In this document: one piece after another, positions 39,268 to 47,919 of the stretch
How positions within the stretch are numbered: the stretch's first letter is position 1
How the letters are laid out: every line of letters starts with the position of its first letter
Assembly (NCBI GenBank): GCA_017397895.1
Contig: JAFQHP010000035.1
Coordinates: 1 to 55,152 of the forward strand
Length of the DNA stretch: 55,152 nucleotides
DNA from: Clostridia bacterium
Lineage (GTDB): Bacteria > Bacillota > Clostridia > Christensenellales > Aristaeellaceae
Direction: 5' to 3'
Program-made: the position numbers and the translations under genes
The notes under the pieces: generated by a model
The model's input: only the letters and a program-made list of their open reading frames with translations
What the model was told of the DNA's origin: nothing
Database searches by the model: none

Positions 39268-40284
39268 TTACTTGCTGGCTTCTTCGATGGCCACGGCCAC
39301 AGCCACGGTCATACCCACCATGGGGTTGTTGCCGGCGCCGATGAGGCCCATCATTTCCACGTGAGCGGGCACGGAGGAAGAACCGGCGAACTGAGCATCG
39401 GAGTGCATACGGCCCAGGGTATCGGTCATGCCGTAGGAGGCAGGGCCGGCGGCCATATTGTCGGGATGCAGGGTGCGGCCGGTACCGCCGCCGGAAGCCA
39501 CGGAGAAGTACTTCTTGCCGGCTTCGGTCATTTCCTTCTTGTAGGTGCCGGCCACGGGGTGCTGGAAGCGGGTGGGGTTGGTGGAGTTACCGGTGATGGA
39601 AACGCCCACGCCTTCGTGCCACATGATGGCAACGCCTTCGCGCACGTCGTCGGCGCCGTAGCAGTTGACCTTGGCGCGTTCGCCATCGGAATAAGCGGTC
39701 TTCTTCACGATGGTGAGGGCATGGTCTTCCTTGACGTCGGCAGACAGGTAATCATACTTGGTTTCCACATAGGTGAAACCGTTGATGCGGCTGATGATCA
39801 TAGCGGCGTCCTTGCCCAGACCATTCAGGATAACCCGCAGGGGGTTCTTGCGAACCTTGTTGGCGTTGCGGGCGATACCGATGGCGCCTTCAGCGGCAGC
39901 GAAGGACTCGTGGCCGGCCAGGAAAGCGAAGCATTCGGTCTTTTCGTCCAGCAGCATGGCGCCCAGGTTACCATGGCCCAGACCCACCTGACGCTGGTCA
40001 GCCACGGAGCCGGGGATGCAGAAAGCCTGCAGACCTTCACCGATGCAGGTAGCAGCTTCGGCAGCGGTCTTCACGCCCTTCTTCAGAGCGATAGCGGCGC
40101 CCAGTTCATAGGCCCACTTGGCGTTTTCGAAAGCGATGGGCTGGATGCCTTCCACGATCTTGTAAGCATCAACGCCCTTGGAATTGTTATAAGCCTTCAG
40201 TTCTTCAAAATCCTTGAACCCGTACTTTTCAAGCACCGGCTGCAGCTGGGGCATACGGCGTTCATAACCTTCAAACAGAGCCAT
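39268..40284 (-). CDS. GGGtGRT protein (conserved, function unknown)
   Basis: A 338-residue protein carrying the name-giving motif SGGGTGRTLHPDN near residue 270. It is recognised as a conserved family of Firmicutes and other anaerobes, nearly always next to an Fe-S scaffold-like protein as here. Other striking stretches are GLGHGNLGAMLL and AFLAGHESFAAAEGAIGIARNANK, and GVSITGNSTNPTRFQHP. There is no signal peptide or membrane helix. AGGAGG precedes the ATG, with 16 bases to the upstream gene, so the two form an operon. Codon use is strongly biased, suggesting an abundant protein. No reaction is known to me. Confidence 0.85.
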   Translation of the reverse strand: MALFEGYERRMPQLQPVLEKYGFKDFEELKAYNNSKGVDAYKIVEGIQPIAFENAKWAYELGAAIALKKGVKTAAEAATCIGEGLQAFCIPGSVADQRQVGLGHGNLGAMLLDEKTECFAFLAGHESFAAAEGAIGIARNANKVRKNPLRVILNGLGKDAAMIISRINGFTYVETKYDYLSADVKEDHALTIVKKTAYSDGERAKVNCYGADDVREGVAIMWHEGVGVSITGNSTNPTRFQHPVAGTYKKEMTEAGKKYFSVASGGGTGRTLHPDNMAAGPASYGMTDTLGRMHSDAQFAGSSSVPAHVEMMGLIGAGNNPMVGMTVAVAVAIEEASK

Positions 40285-40300
40285 TTACGTATACCTCCTC

Positions 40301-41002
40301 TTATTCTTTCCGGGGGTCAATCCACTTGACCGCGCCGTCTTCGGCCTTGAAGCGGCCGTAGGTGCCGATGTTCTTTTCGTAAGCTTCGTTGGGTTCCATG
40401 CCCTTCTTGATGGCGTCCATCATTTTGCCCAGGCTCAGGAACTGATAGCCGCAGATCTGGTTGTCCTTATCCAGGGCCACCTTCAGCACATAGCCTTCAG
40501 CCATTTCCAGGTAACGGGGGCCCTTGGCCAGGGTGCCGTACATGGTGCCCACCTGAGAACGCAGGCCCTTGCCCAAATCTTCCAGGCCGGCGCCGATGAC
40601 CAGACCGTCATCAGAGAAAGCGGACTGGGTGCGGCCGTACACGATCTGCAGGAAGAGCTCGCGCATGGCGGTGTTGATGGCGTCGCACACAAGGTCAGTG
40701 TTCAGGGCTTCCAGGATGGTCTTGCCGGGGAGAATTTCGCTGGCCATGGCGGCAGAGTGGGTCATGCCGGAGCAGCCGATGGTTTCAACCAGGGCTTCCT
40801 GGATGACGCCCTGCTTCACATTCAGGGTCAGCTTGCAGGTGCCCTGCTGAGGGGCGCACCAGCCAATACCGTGGGTGAGGCCGGAAATATCCTTGATTTC
40901 CTTGGCCTGGATCCACTTGCCTTCTTCGGGGATGGGTGCGGGGCCGTGGTTGGGGCCCTTCATCACGCATACCATTTCTTCCACTTCACGGGAATATTGC
41001 AT
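40301..41002 (-). CDS. Iron-sulfur cluster assembly scaffold-like protein paired with GGGtGRT
   Basis: A 233-residue protein related to the NifU-N/IscU scaffold fold. Conserved cysteines lie in GWCAPQQGTC (about residues 46-56) and in the IGCSGMTHSAAM stretch near 77; the second resembles the IscU G-C-G/A motif. IscU-type scaffolds hold nascent [2Fe-2S] clusters, but this version is larger and the usual third cysteine is not obvious, so its chemistry may differ. It is the first gene of the operon with the GGGtGRT gene. AAGGAGG precedes the ATG, and an extended -10 promoter lies upstream. Confidence 0.78.
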   Translation of the reverse strand: MQYSREVEEMVCVMKGPNHGPAPIPEEGKWIQAKEIKDISGLTHGIGWCAPQQGTCKLTLNVKQGVIQEALVETIGCSGMTHSAAMASEILPGKTILEALNTDLVCDAINTAMRELFLQIVYGRTQSAFSDDGLVIGAGLEDLGKGLRSQVGTMYGTLAKGPRYLEMAEGYVLKVALDKDNQICGYQFLSLGKMMDAIKKGMEPNEAYEKNIGTYGRFKAEDGAVKWIDPRKE

Positions 41003-41049
41003 GGATTCTGGTCCTCCTTACAAATAATGATTAACAGAATAACCAATTT

Positions 41050-41058
41050 ATTATAGCA
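41050..41058 (-). promoter_or_regulatory. Extended -10 promoter of the scaffold/GGGtGRT operon
   Basis: On the minus strand TGC-TATAAT (41058-41050). A weak TTATTT lies 17 bases upstream. Confidence 0.65.
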
Positions 41059-41146
41059 TATCCTTCCGGGGGAAATAAAGGGGTTTTTTCTCTTTTTTTC
41101 CTGTTTTTCGGGACGATTTTTGCCCGCCGGGAAGAAATGGAGCCGC

Positions 41147-41175
41147 TTGCATTCCGACGGAAAAAGGCGTATCAT
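41147..41175 (+). promoter_or_regulatory. Promoter of the DUF58/MoxR operon
   Basis: TTGCAT at 41147-41152, 17 bases, TATCAT at 41170-41175. Confidence 0.65.
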
Positions 41176-41210
41176 ATCAAATAAGGAAAAAAGAAGGGAG
41201 GCCGGGGCGC

Positions 41211-42302
41211 ATGGTGATTTTCATTGCAATTTTGCTGTTTGTGCTGCTGATGGCGCTGGAAATCATCTGGGCCGGGCATTGCCTGAAGAAGATGTACTAC
41301 CGCGCTTCCCTGGATACCGCCCTTTCGGAGCCCGGCGCCTGCGTCACCCAGACGGCCTATGTGTATAACCACAGCCGCCTGCCTGTATTATTTGCCGGAC
41401 TGATGGCAGATTATCCGGAAAAGGTGGATTTTGAGGAAAGCGAAGCCTGGAAAAAGAAATATGTGCGCCGCAGCGGGCTGCAAAAAAGCACCGCTTATTC
41501 CTTGTACCTCTATCCCCGCACCAGAAGCCGCCTGCAGGTGCATTTCTCCTGCCGGGAGAGGGGGACGTACCATTTCGGCGGGCACTACCTGGAGGCGGGA
41601 GATCTGCTTGGCCTGCGCTCCCGCACCCGAAAGGGAATGTGCGAGCAAAGGCTGGTGGTGATGCCAAAGCGGTGCGCCTCCCCCCTTGTGCTGGACAGCC
41701 TGGGCGGGCTGATCGGGGACGTATCGGTGCGCAGATTCTTGTTTGAGGATCCTGTGCTCACCATCGGCCTGCGGGAATACACCGGCCGGGAGCCCATGAA
41801 GAGCATTTCCTGGCTGCACACCGCCCGCAGCGGCAAGATGCTGGTGAAGCAGTTTGACCATACTGCCGATTACCATGTGACGGTGGTGTTGAACATTGAC
41901 GGCGCCACGGGGGAACAGGCGGAAAGCTGCTACGAGATTGCAAGGACGGCCCTGGAAATGCTGGAAAAGAAAAAGATCGCCTACGAATTTATCACCAACG
42001 CCGATCTGTTCACGCCGGCAGGGCTGCTTTCCTGGATGGCGGAGGGCCTGGGCAAGCGGCACTTTGAAAGCATTATGTGGGGCCTGGGTACTTCCCGGTG
42101 TGTGTGCATGGAAAGTTTTGCTTCCCTGGTGGAAAAGTGCAAAAAGCGGCGGCGCATGGCCCTGAGCTATGTACTGATCACGCCGCCCCTGAACGAAAAA
42201 AGCAAGGCGCCCTATCAGGCCCTGTGCCGCATCAGCGAAACACCGGTGTGTGTGCTGGACAGCACCATGAACAAGGGGGTGGATGCACCATGCGCCTCCT
42301 GA
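41211..42302 (+). CDS. DUF58 domain protein
   Basis: A 363-residue protein with one N-terminal membrane helix (residues 1-22), a beta-rich stretch including RERGTYHFGGHYLEAGDLLGL and the DUF58 signature REYTGREPMKSISWLHTARSGKMLVKQF, ending in a VWA-like fold. DUF58 proteins occur with MoxR ATPases and transglutaminase-like proteins and are thought to help assemble or mature metal or envelope complexes. AAGGGAGG precedes the ATG. The gene overlaps the next by 13 bases. Confidence 0.85.
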   Translation: MVIFIAILLFVLLMALEIIWAGHCLKKMYYRASLDTALSEPGACVTQTAYVYNHSRLPVLFAGLMADYPEKVDFEESEAWKKKYVRRSGLQKSTAYSLYLYPRTRSRLQVHFSCRERGTYHFGGHYLEAGDLLGLRSRTRKGMCEQRLVVMPKRCASPLVLDSLGGLIGDVSVRRFLFEDPVLTIGLREYTGREPMKSISWLHTARSGKMLVKQFDHTADYHVTVVLNIDGATGEQAESCYEIARTALEMLEKKKIAYEFITNADLFTPAGLLSWMAEGLGKRHFESIMWGLGTSRCVCMESFASLVEKCKKRRRMALSYVLITPPLNEKSKAPYQALCRISETPVCVLDSTMNKGVDAPCAS

Positions 42303-43483
42303 TGGCATTGAGAATGGCAGGGGATGTGAGCCTGCTTTCCGCCCTGATGCTGCTCATTGGTCCCTTCCGGGCATTCGGGCTGTTTTTTGCCCTGTGTGCC
42401 GGGCTTTGTTTCCTGGGCATGTATGGGCACGGCCTTTTGCAAAAGGCGGGGCCGGTGCGGTTCTTGCCCCTGGCGCTGCCGCTTTTGTCCCTGCTGTTGT
42501 TTCACGGCACGGCGCATATGGTGTTTGCATTGCTGTTCACCGGTTATCTGGTCTTTATGACGGCAGGCGGCGGGGAAATGAGCTACTGGCGCTATAAGCC
42601 CATGTGCTGCGTGGGGGCGGGGCTTTCCCTGCTTTCCATCATTCTTGCCTTCATCCTGGAAGCGGATTCCACCGCCGTGTGCCTGCTGGGGGCCTTCCAG
42701 CTGCTTTCCTCCTTCTTTGTGCTGCGGCAATTGCGCTTTGGCGTTTCCGACTGCCGGGGCAAATGGCTGGACGTGCTGTGCATGGGTGCGGTGCTTTTGA
42801 TCCTTGGGGTGATCGGCTTTTCGGTGTACGGCATTTTGCAGAACGATTTTTCCTTCCTGCAAACGCTGCTTTTTCCCTTTGCATGGTTATTACAGCAGCT
42901 GGTTGCCTTCCTTTCCGGGGTATCCAATCTGCTGAAAACAGAGCCTCAGCAGGAAGCGGAAGGGAAGATCCTGGAAGCAAAGGAATACCAGCCCCGTACC
43001 ACCATGCCCCCGGAACAGACCCATGTGGACGCCGTGCCGCCGGACCCTGTGCGGTGGGAGATCGTCATTTTCATCCTGGGCATTCTGGTGGCCCTGTATT
43101 TGTTGTACCGGCTGCTTAAATGGGCGAAGGGCAGCGTGCAGGGCAGGGACGATACCGCTGCCGCCCTGCCCCTGGAAACGGAAGCACTGACAGCGGAAAA
43201 TAAAAAGCACAGCCGGGAAGAAGCAGACAGCGTAAAAAAAATCCGGAAGGTGTACCGGGATTACCTGAAATTCCTGCAGAGCAGGGGGCTTTTCTTCTCC
43301 CGCAGCAAAACCAGCCTGGATGTGGAACAGGCAGCGGAAAGCTCCCCCCAGGCCCTTCATGCAAACGTCATCCGGCAAAGCTATATCCGGGTGCGCTACG
43401 GCGCCCATCAGCCGGATGCGGCGGAAGTGAAGGAAGCAAAGAAGCTTTTGAAAGAAATCAAAACCCAGAAGAAGGAACAATAG
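42290..43483 (+). CDS. Membrane protein with DUF4129-like C-terminus
   Basis: The 397-residue protein starts at an ATG inside the end of the DUF58 gene, after GGGGGTGG. It has about seven membrane helices (residues 10-230), a soluble loop, one more helix near 268-285 and a C-terminal cytoplasmic domain (KVYRDYLKFLQSRG and IRQSYIRVRYG) resembling DUF4129. In related operons DUF4129 is fused to a transglutaminase-like domain; none is seen here. It lies between the DUF58 and MoxR genes, so it is probably the membrane platform of that system. Confidence 0.65.
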   Translation: MRLLMALRMAGDVSLLSALMLLIGPFRAFGLFFALCAGLCFLGMYGHGLLQKAGPVRFLPLALPLLSLLLFHGTAHMVFALLFTGYLVFMTAGGGEMSYWRYKPMCCVGAGLSLLSIILAFILEADSTAVCLLGAFQLLSSFFVLRQLRFGVSDCRGKWLDVLCMGAVLLILGVIGFSVYGILQNDFSFLQTLLFPFAWLLQQLVAFLSGVSNLLKTEPQQEAEGKILEAKEYQPRTTMPPEQTHVDAVPPDPVRWEIVIFILGILVALYLLYRLLKWAKGSVQGRDDTAAALPLETEALTAENKKHSREEADSVKKIRKVYRDYLKFLQSRGLFFSRSKTSLDVEQAAESSPQALHANVIRQSYIRVRYGAHQPDAAEVKEAKKLLKEIKTQKKEQ

Positions 43484-43496
43484 GGAGGACGCAGGT

Positions 43497-44429
<933 letters not shown>

Positions 44430-44435
44430 AAAAAG

Positions 44436-44462
44436 AAAAACCGGCGGGATGCCGGTTTTTTG
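44436..44462. terminator. Bidirectional terminator between moxR and XRE genes
   Basis: AAAAACCGGC pairs with GCCGGTTTTT around GGGAT. It serves both convergent genes. Confidence 0.82.
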
Positions 44463-44476
44463 CTTCAAAAAATGTT

Positions 44477-44914
44477 TCAGCTCAGCAGGCTGCCGATGAT
44501 ATCCAGGATGGAGGAATCCTCTCCCTTGAGGATCTTCATTACCTTCTCCTTGTCTTCCTTTTCGGCCTTGCGGTAGAGTTCCACCAGCTGCTTTTCGGCG
44601 GCGGTGAGCTTCAGGGAAGAAGTGGAGGAAGCGGTCTTTTTTGCGGCGGCGGTGGTTTTCTTGGCGGCGGTGACGGTCTTTTTGGCCGTGGACTTTTTGG
44701 CGGTGGTTTTTTCTGCGTTCAGGAGGGAAGATTGGGTAACGCCGCAGGCCTTGGCGATTTTTTTCAGCTGGTCCTGGGTCAGGTCCTTTTCGCCCCGCTC
44801 GGCCTTGCTGATATCGGAAGCGGTCAGGCCGCTGATTTTCCTGGCCAGCTCTTCCTGGGTGAAGCCGGCACCGGTGCGGGCTTCCTTGATGAGGGTGCCT
44901 GTTTTCTTGGCCAT
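44477..44914 (-). CDS. XRE-family regulator with histone-H1-like Lys/Ala tail
   Basis: A 145-residue protein. Residues about 6-65 are an XRE/Cro helix-turn-helix (FTQEELARKISGLTASDISKAERGE). Residues about 68-98 are a low-complexity Lys/Ala/Thr stretch with repeated AKKT units like histone H1 or HU-tail sequences. Residues about 100-145 are helical (KQLVELYRKAEKEDKEKVMKIL). The tail suggests non-specific DNA binding, that is, a nucleoid-type role as well as specific regulation. AAAGGAG precedes the ATG and a good promoter lies upstream. Targets are unknown. Confidence 0.82.
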   Translation of the reverse strand: MAKKTGTLIKEARTGAGFTQEELARKISGLTASDISKAERGEKDLTQDQLKKIAKACGVTQSSLLNAEKTTAKKSTAKKTVTAAKKTTAAAKKTASSTSSLKLTAAEKQLVELYRKAEKEDKEKVMKILKGEDSSILDIIGSLLS

Positions 44915-44947
44915 GGTGATGTCTCCTTTAAAACGTTGTTTTGTATC

Positions 44948-44976
44948 AGTATAGTTTTTCTTTGCGTCATCGTCAA
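44948..44976 (-). promoter_or_regulatory. Promoter of the XRE regulator gene
   Basis: On the minus strand TTGACG (44976-44971), 17 bases, TATACT (44953-44948). Confidence 0.78.
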
Positions 44977-44984
44977 GGCATTGA

Positions 44985-45014
44985 TTGCGAAAGGTCGGGA
45001 AAATATGCTACAAT
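44985..45014 (+). promoter_or_regulatory. Promoter of the HAD hydrolase gene
   Basis: TTGCGA at 44985-44990, 18 bases, TACAAT at 45009-45014 preceded by TGC (extended -10). It is divergent from the XRE promoter. Confidence 0.6.
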
Positions 45015-45044
45015 GCAGGGGTATTTTTTGTTTGGAGGATTTGT

Positions 45045-45752
45045 ATGGCCATCAAAGCAGTATTATTTGACCTGGACGGCACCCTTCTGCCCATGGACCA
45101 GGACGCCTTTGTAAAGCTTTATTTCGGCAGCCTGGCCAAGAAACTGGCCCCCCTTGGGTATGAGCCGGAAAAACTGATCGGCGCTATCTGGGCCGGGACC
45201 AAGGCGATGATCAAAAACGACGGCTCCGTTACCAATGAAGAAGCCTTCTGGCAGTGCTTCGACGGCATTTTCGGCACGGATGCCCGGAAGGATGAGCCCC
45301 ATTTTGACGCGTTTTATCGCAATGAGTTTATAAACGCCAGGGGCGCCTGCGGCTATACCGAAAAGGCCGCTCAGCTGGTGCAGGCGGTGAAGGAAAAAGG
45401 CTTGCGCTGCGCCCTGGCCACCAACCCCATCTTCCCCGATATCGCCACCTCCCAGCGCATCATCTGGGCCGGGCTGGAAAAGGAAGATTTTGAACTGTAT
45501 ACCACCTATGAAAACGCCCGCTTTTGCAAGCCTAACCCCGCCTATTACCAGGATATCCTGGACAAAATGGGCCTCAAGGGCGAAGAGTGCGTGATGATCG
45601 GCAATGATGCCGTGGAGGACGTGGCCGCCATGCAGTGCGGCATGCAGGTGTTCCTCATTACCGATTGCCTGCTGAACAAGGGAAATGCGGATATTTCCGC
45701 CGTTCCCCAGGGCGGGTTTGACGAAGCCATCGCCTTTGTGAAGGCGCTGTGA
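45045..45752 (+). CDS. HAD-family phosphatase
   Basis: A 235-residue cytoplasmic HAD hydrolase. Motif I is FDLDGTLLPMD (nucleophile D in DLD), motif II lies in ALATNPIFP, motif III is the Lys of FCKPNP, and motif IV is MIGNDAVED. The cap is of the helical C1 type. Such enzymes remove phosphate from sugars, nucleotides or similar metabolites; the substrate cannot be told. The ATG at 45045 follows TTGGAGG; the longer frame upstream covers the promoter. It is followed by repeat copy 2. Confidence 0.88.
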   Translation: MAIKAVLFDLDGTLLPMDQDAFVKLYFGSLAKKLAPLGYEPEKLIGAIWAGTKAMIKNDGSVTNEEAFWQCFDGIFGTDARKDEPHFDAFYRNEFINARGACGYTEKAAQLVQAVKEKGLRCALATNPIFPDIATSQRIIWAGLEKEDFELYTTYENARFCKPNPAYYQDILDKMGLKGEECVMIGNDAVEDVAAMQCGMQVFLITDCLLNKGNADISAVPQGGFDEAIAFVKAL

Positions 45753-45813
45753 GAATTCAGAATTGTAGTATGTTTCCGCTATCGTAGAGGCGGCTATTGG
45801 CCCGCCGCCGGTT

Positions 45814-46353
45814 ACCGGAGCATGGGGCTCCTCGCCCCCTGTACCCCCGCGGCAGGGGGATTCCCCCTGCACCCATTCTGCGACAAAGCAACGCAATAAA
45901 ACAAACTTGTTTCCGCACGAAACTTGAGGGACAAAAATATGAACCCACGGGCACAATGAAAACGAAAAAATAAGCGGAGGGAAAATTCATTTTCCCATCC
46001 GCTATTTTTATCGTTTTCCCCGGATGCAAAGCATCCGGCCGGCGGCGTTCCGCCGCCCAGCCCGTGGGGTGGCGGTGCCACTTCCAACCCGCAATGGAGC
46101 AATCGGCATTTGCAAACGGGTTTGTGCGTGGCGGCGGTGCCGCAGCCAATTCGCAATATTACAATCGTTTATTGCAATCAGGTTTCTGCGTGCTGCAGGC
46201 AATCCCTCCGTCAGCCTGCGGCTGCCACCTTCCTTTCACAAGGGAGGCTTTTTTCGTATTCTCCACGCCTCAGCGGGAAAATTGCTTGTTCGTCCAGCCC
46301 ACCACTTCCGCAGCTGGGTCCAGGGCACGGTTCTGGCAGGTGCAAAATCCTGC
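45814..46353. repeat. MITE-like dispersed repeat, copy 2 (expanded)
   Basis: The left module (ACCGGAGCA, GGGGCTCC hairpin, TGTACCCCC, GCAGGGGGAT/TCCCCCTGC) matches copy 3 and copy 1. The central hairpin at 45958-46017 starts GAAAACG and ends CGTTTTC with a stem of about 28 pairs. Then follow CCGGATGC/GCATCCGG (46020-46038) and a CGGCGG/CCGCCG hairpin. A degraded right module, GGGTCCAGGG, occurs at 46316. The right half also holds two diverged 60-base direct repeats and the palindromic repeat at 46201. No gene is seen in this 600-base gap. Confidence 0.65.
46201..46254 (+). repeat. Palindromic intergenic repeat with T-run
   Basis: CCCTCC pairs with GGGAGG and AGCC with GGCT inside, followed by TTTTTT. 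The sequence pattern, CCCTCCGTCAGCC..GGCTGCCACC..AAGGGAGGC, is like a palindromic repeat common between genes of gut Clostridia (recalled, not searched). It may terminate read-through from the HAD gene. Confidence 0.55.
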
Positions 46354-46361
46354 AGGTCTTG

Positions 46362-47450
46362 TCAGCTGAAGGTGATGCGGATGGGAGAATTGGTGGTGTG
46401 GGCGGAGAAGGGCTTGGCGCCCTGCTGGAAGGCGGGCAGGCTGTTTTTGCCGTTGGTGGTAAAGCTTTCAATTTGCCACTGGCTCTGGGGGCCCTGCACG
46501 GTGCCGCTGATGGAGGAATTGGAGGTGCGCAGGTGCAGTGCGCCGGCGTCCAGGCCCTGCACCTTCAGGCCGCCGTTGGTGGAGGAAACACGCATTTCAT
46601 CCCGGGCGGTGCAGTTGGTGACGGTGACGCCGCCATTGGTGGTGGAAAGGGTCAGGGCGGCCTGGGAATGGCAGTCGCTGACGGCCACGCCGCCGTTGGT
46701 GGTACGCAGGGAAAGGGCGGTGCGGCATTCCACAAGGCTTGCGGCCACGCCGCCGTTGGTGGTGTGGGCGTCCAGGGAGATACACTTTGTGTTCTGCAGG
46801 GCCAGGCCGCCGTTGGTGGTGGAAAGCTCCACGTGCATCAGCATCTGGGGGCCGGACAGGGCGATGGCGCCGTTTTTGGTGGCCGCCTTCAGGTTGGCCA
46901 TCAGATCGGCAGGCACTTCCAGGGTGATTTCCGGCCGGGGCAGGGTGCCCAGGTCAAAGTTGAAGAAGAAATTGAAGAAGGAGCGGCTGTTTTCCGTGCG
47001 GATTTCCCGCAGCAGCAGGGTATCCCCTTCCTGCCGGGCTTCGTATACATTCCGGGGCCGGGTGAAGTAGGTGAGGGTCACCTGGTCGTCCTTGGAAAGC
47101 TGAATTTTGATGGGCAGGTTGCCGGCCTGCAGGTCAATGTGGTTCAGCTGGGCGGCAGCGCATTTCAGCTGCATTTTCTGCCACTGATTGGGGTTTTCTG
47201 CATCCGTCTGGGTTTGATTGACGGCGGGATTGCTTTGCGCATCCCGGGGCGGTTGCTTGATATCCAGGGCCAGTTTTTCGGCCATGAGGGCGGGGCTTTC
47301 CATGGCGGCAACGGCTTCTTCCTCCGTCATGCCTGCTTCCATCCGGTCCGCCAGCATTTCTTCGCAGAAGGAAAGGGCGGCTTGCTGCTCCTGCAGGCTC
47401 AGATGGCGCAGGGCGTTTTTCAGTTCATTCAGATAGGCTTCTTTATTCAT
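46362..47450 (-). CDS. DUF1700/DUF4097 protein with 20-residue beta repeats
   Basis: The 362-residue protein starts at the ATG at 47450, after AAGGAGG; residues 1-62 are the helical DUF1700-like region (MNKEAYLNELKNAL, then EEEAVAAMESP) and residues about 95-362 a DUF4097-like right-handed beta domain. Six successive units of 20 residues each begin TTNGG or STNGG and are encoded by exact 60-base steps. There is no signal peptide or obvious membrane helix. PadR regulators often precede DUF1700 and DUF4097 proteins; such pairs are linked to envelope stress, but the function of the repeat domain is not known. The gene overlaps padR by eight bases. Confidence 0.82.
   Translation of the reverse strand: MNKEAYLNELKNALRHLSLQEQQAALSFCEEMLADRMEAGMTEEEAVAAMESPALMAEKLALDIKQPPRDAQSNPAVNQTQTDAENPNQWQKMQLKCAAAQLNHIDLQAGNLPIKIQLSKDDQVTLTYFTRPRNVYEARQEGDTLLLREIRTENSRSFFNFFFNFDLGTLPRPEITLEVPADLMANLKAATKNGAIALSGPQMLMHVELSTTNGGLALQNTKCISLDAHTTNGGVAASLVECRTALSLRTTNGGVAVSDCHSQAALTLSTTNGGVTVTNCTARDEMRVSSTNGGLKVQGLDAGALHLRTSNSSISGTVQGPQSQWQIESFTTNGKNSLPAFQQGAKPFSAHTTNSPIRITFS
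46560..46830 (-). repeat. 60-bp tandem repeats in the DUF4097 gene
   Basis: The plus-strand sequence GCCGCCGTTGGTGGT (with small changes) recurs at 60-base intervals near 46569, 46629, 46689 and 46749, and again near 46806. Each marks the TTNGG turn of one beta-coil. Confidence 0.8.
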
Positions 47451-47769
47451 GGGTTTCCTCCTTGGCGGCATCTTTGATAAAAGCGTAGACACGGTTCACA
47501 GTCTCCCATTCCTTGAGGAATGCGTGGATTTGCTGTTTTCCGTTCTCGGTGATGGCGTAGTATTTGCGCAGCCTGCCGTTATGCTCCCGGGAATAGACGG
47601 TCAGGCTGCCCGCTGCTTCCAGCCGGCGCAGCACCGGGTATAAGGTGGATTCCGAAATGGGCATCAGTGCCGATACCTGTTGGATCAGCAGATAGCCGTA
47701 GGAATCCCCTTTCAACAGCATGGACAGCACGCAGCTTTCCAGCATGCCTTTTTTCATCTGGGCATCCAT
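47443..47769 (-). CDS. PadR-family transcriptional regulator
   Basis: A 108-residue protein with the PadR winged helix: MKKGMLESCVLSMLLKGDSYGYLL, then ISESTLYPVLRRLEAAGSLTVY and RLRKYYAITENGKQ. PadR repressors usually control their own operon and respond to small molecules or envelope stress. AAGGAGGTG lies ten bases before the ATG. Its promoter is a perfect consensus overlapped by a dyad, which fits autorepression. It is co-transcribed with the DUF1700/DUF4097 gene, which it overlaps by eight bases. Confidence 0.93.
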   Translation of the reverse strand: MDAQMKKGMLESCVLSMLLKGDSYGYLLIQQVSALMPISESTLYPVLRRLEAAGSLTVYSREHNGRLRKYYAITENGKQQIHAFLKEWETVNRVYAFIKDAAKEETHE

Positions 47770-47797
47770 GGGAATGAAACACCTCCTTGCGAACAAT

Positions 47798-47826
47798 ATT
47801 ATACGATGTATAGTATTATATGTCAA
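47798..47826 (-). promoter_or_regulatory. Consensus promoter of padR with overlapping dyad operator
   Basis: On the minus strand TTGACA (47826-47821), 17 bases, TATAAT (47803-47798), a perfect consensus. A dyad ATAATAC-N8-GTATAAT covers the spacer and the -10, a typical place for PadR binding. Confidence 0.82.
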
Positions 47827-47871
47827 TAGGGTATTTTAAAAAAACATTTATGGCCAAAAGGGGGCGTATTC

Positions 47872-47900
47872 TTGACAAGCGGGCCTTTGGGCGGTATGCT
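47872..47900 (+). promoter_or_regulatory. Promoter of the nine-gene hydrolase operon
   Basis: TTGACA at 47872-47877, 17 bases, TATGCT at 47895-47900. The first start codon follows within 20 bases of the -10. Confidence 0.7.
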
Positions 47901-47919
47901 GAACATGGAGGGGTATGCA

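Noticed and set aside
46560..46830. CRISPR-like array because of 60-bp periodicity
   Set aside because: The period lies within a coding frame and marks TTNGG turns of a beta domain.
46024..47477. Plus-strand open frames of 348 and 455 codons
   Set aside because: They run antisense to the DUF1700/DUF4097 gene and through a repeat-rich intergenic region.
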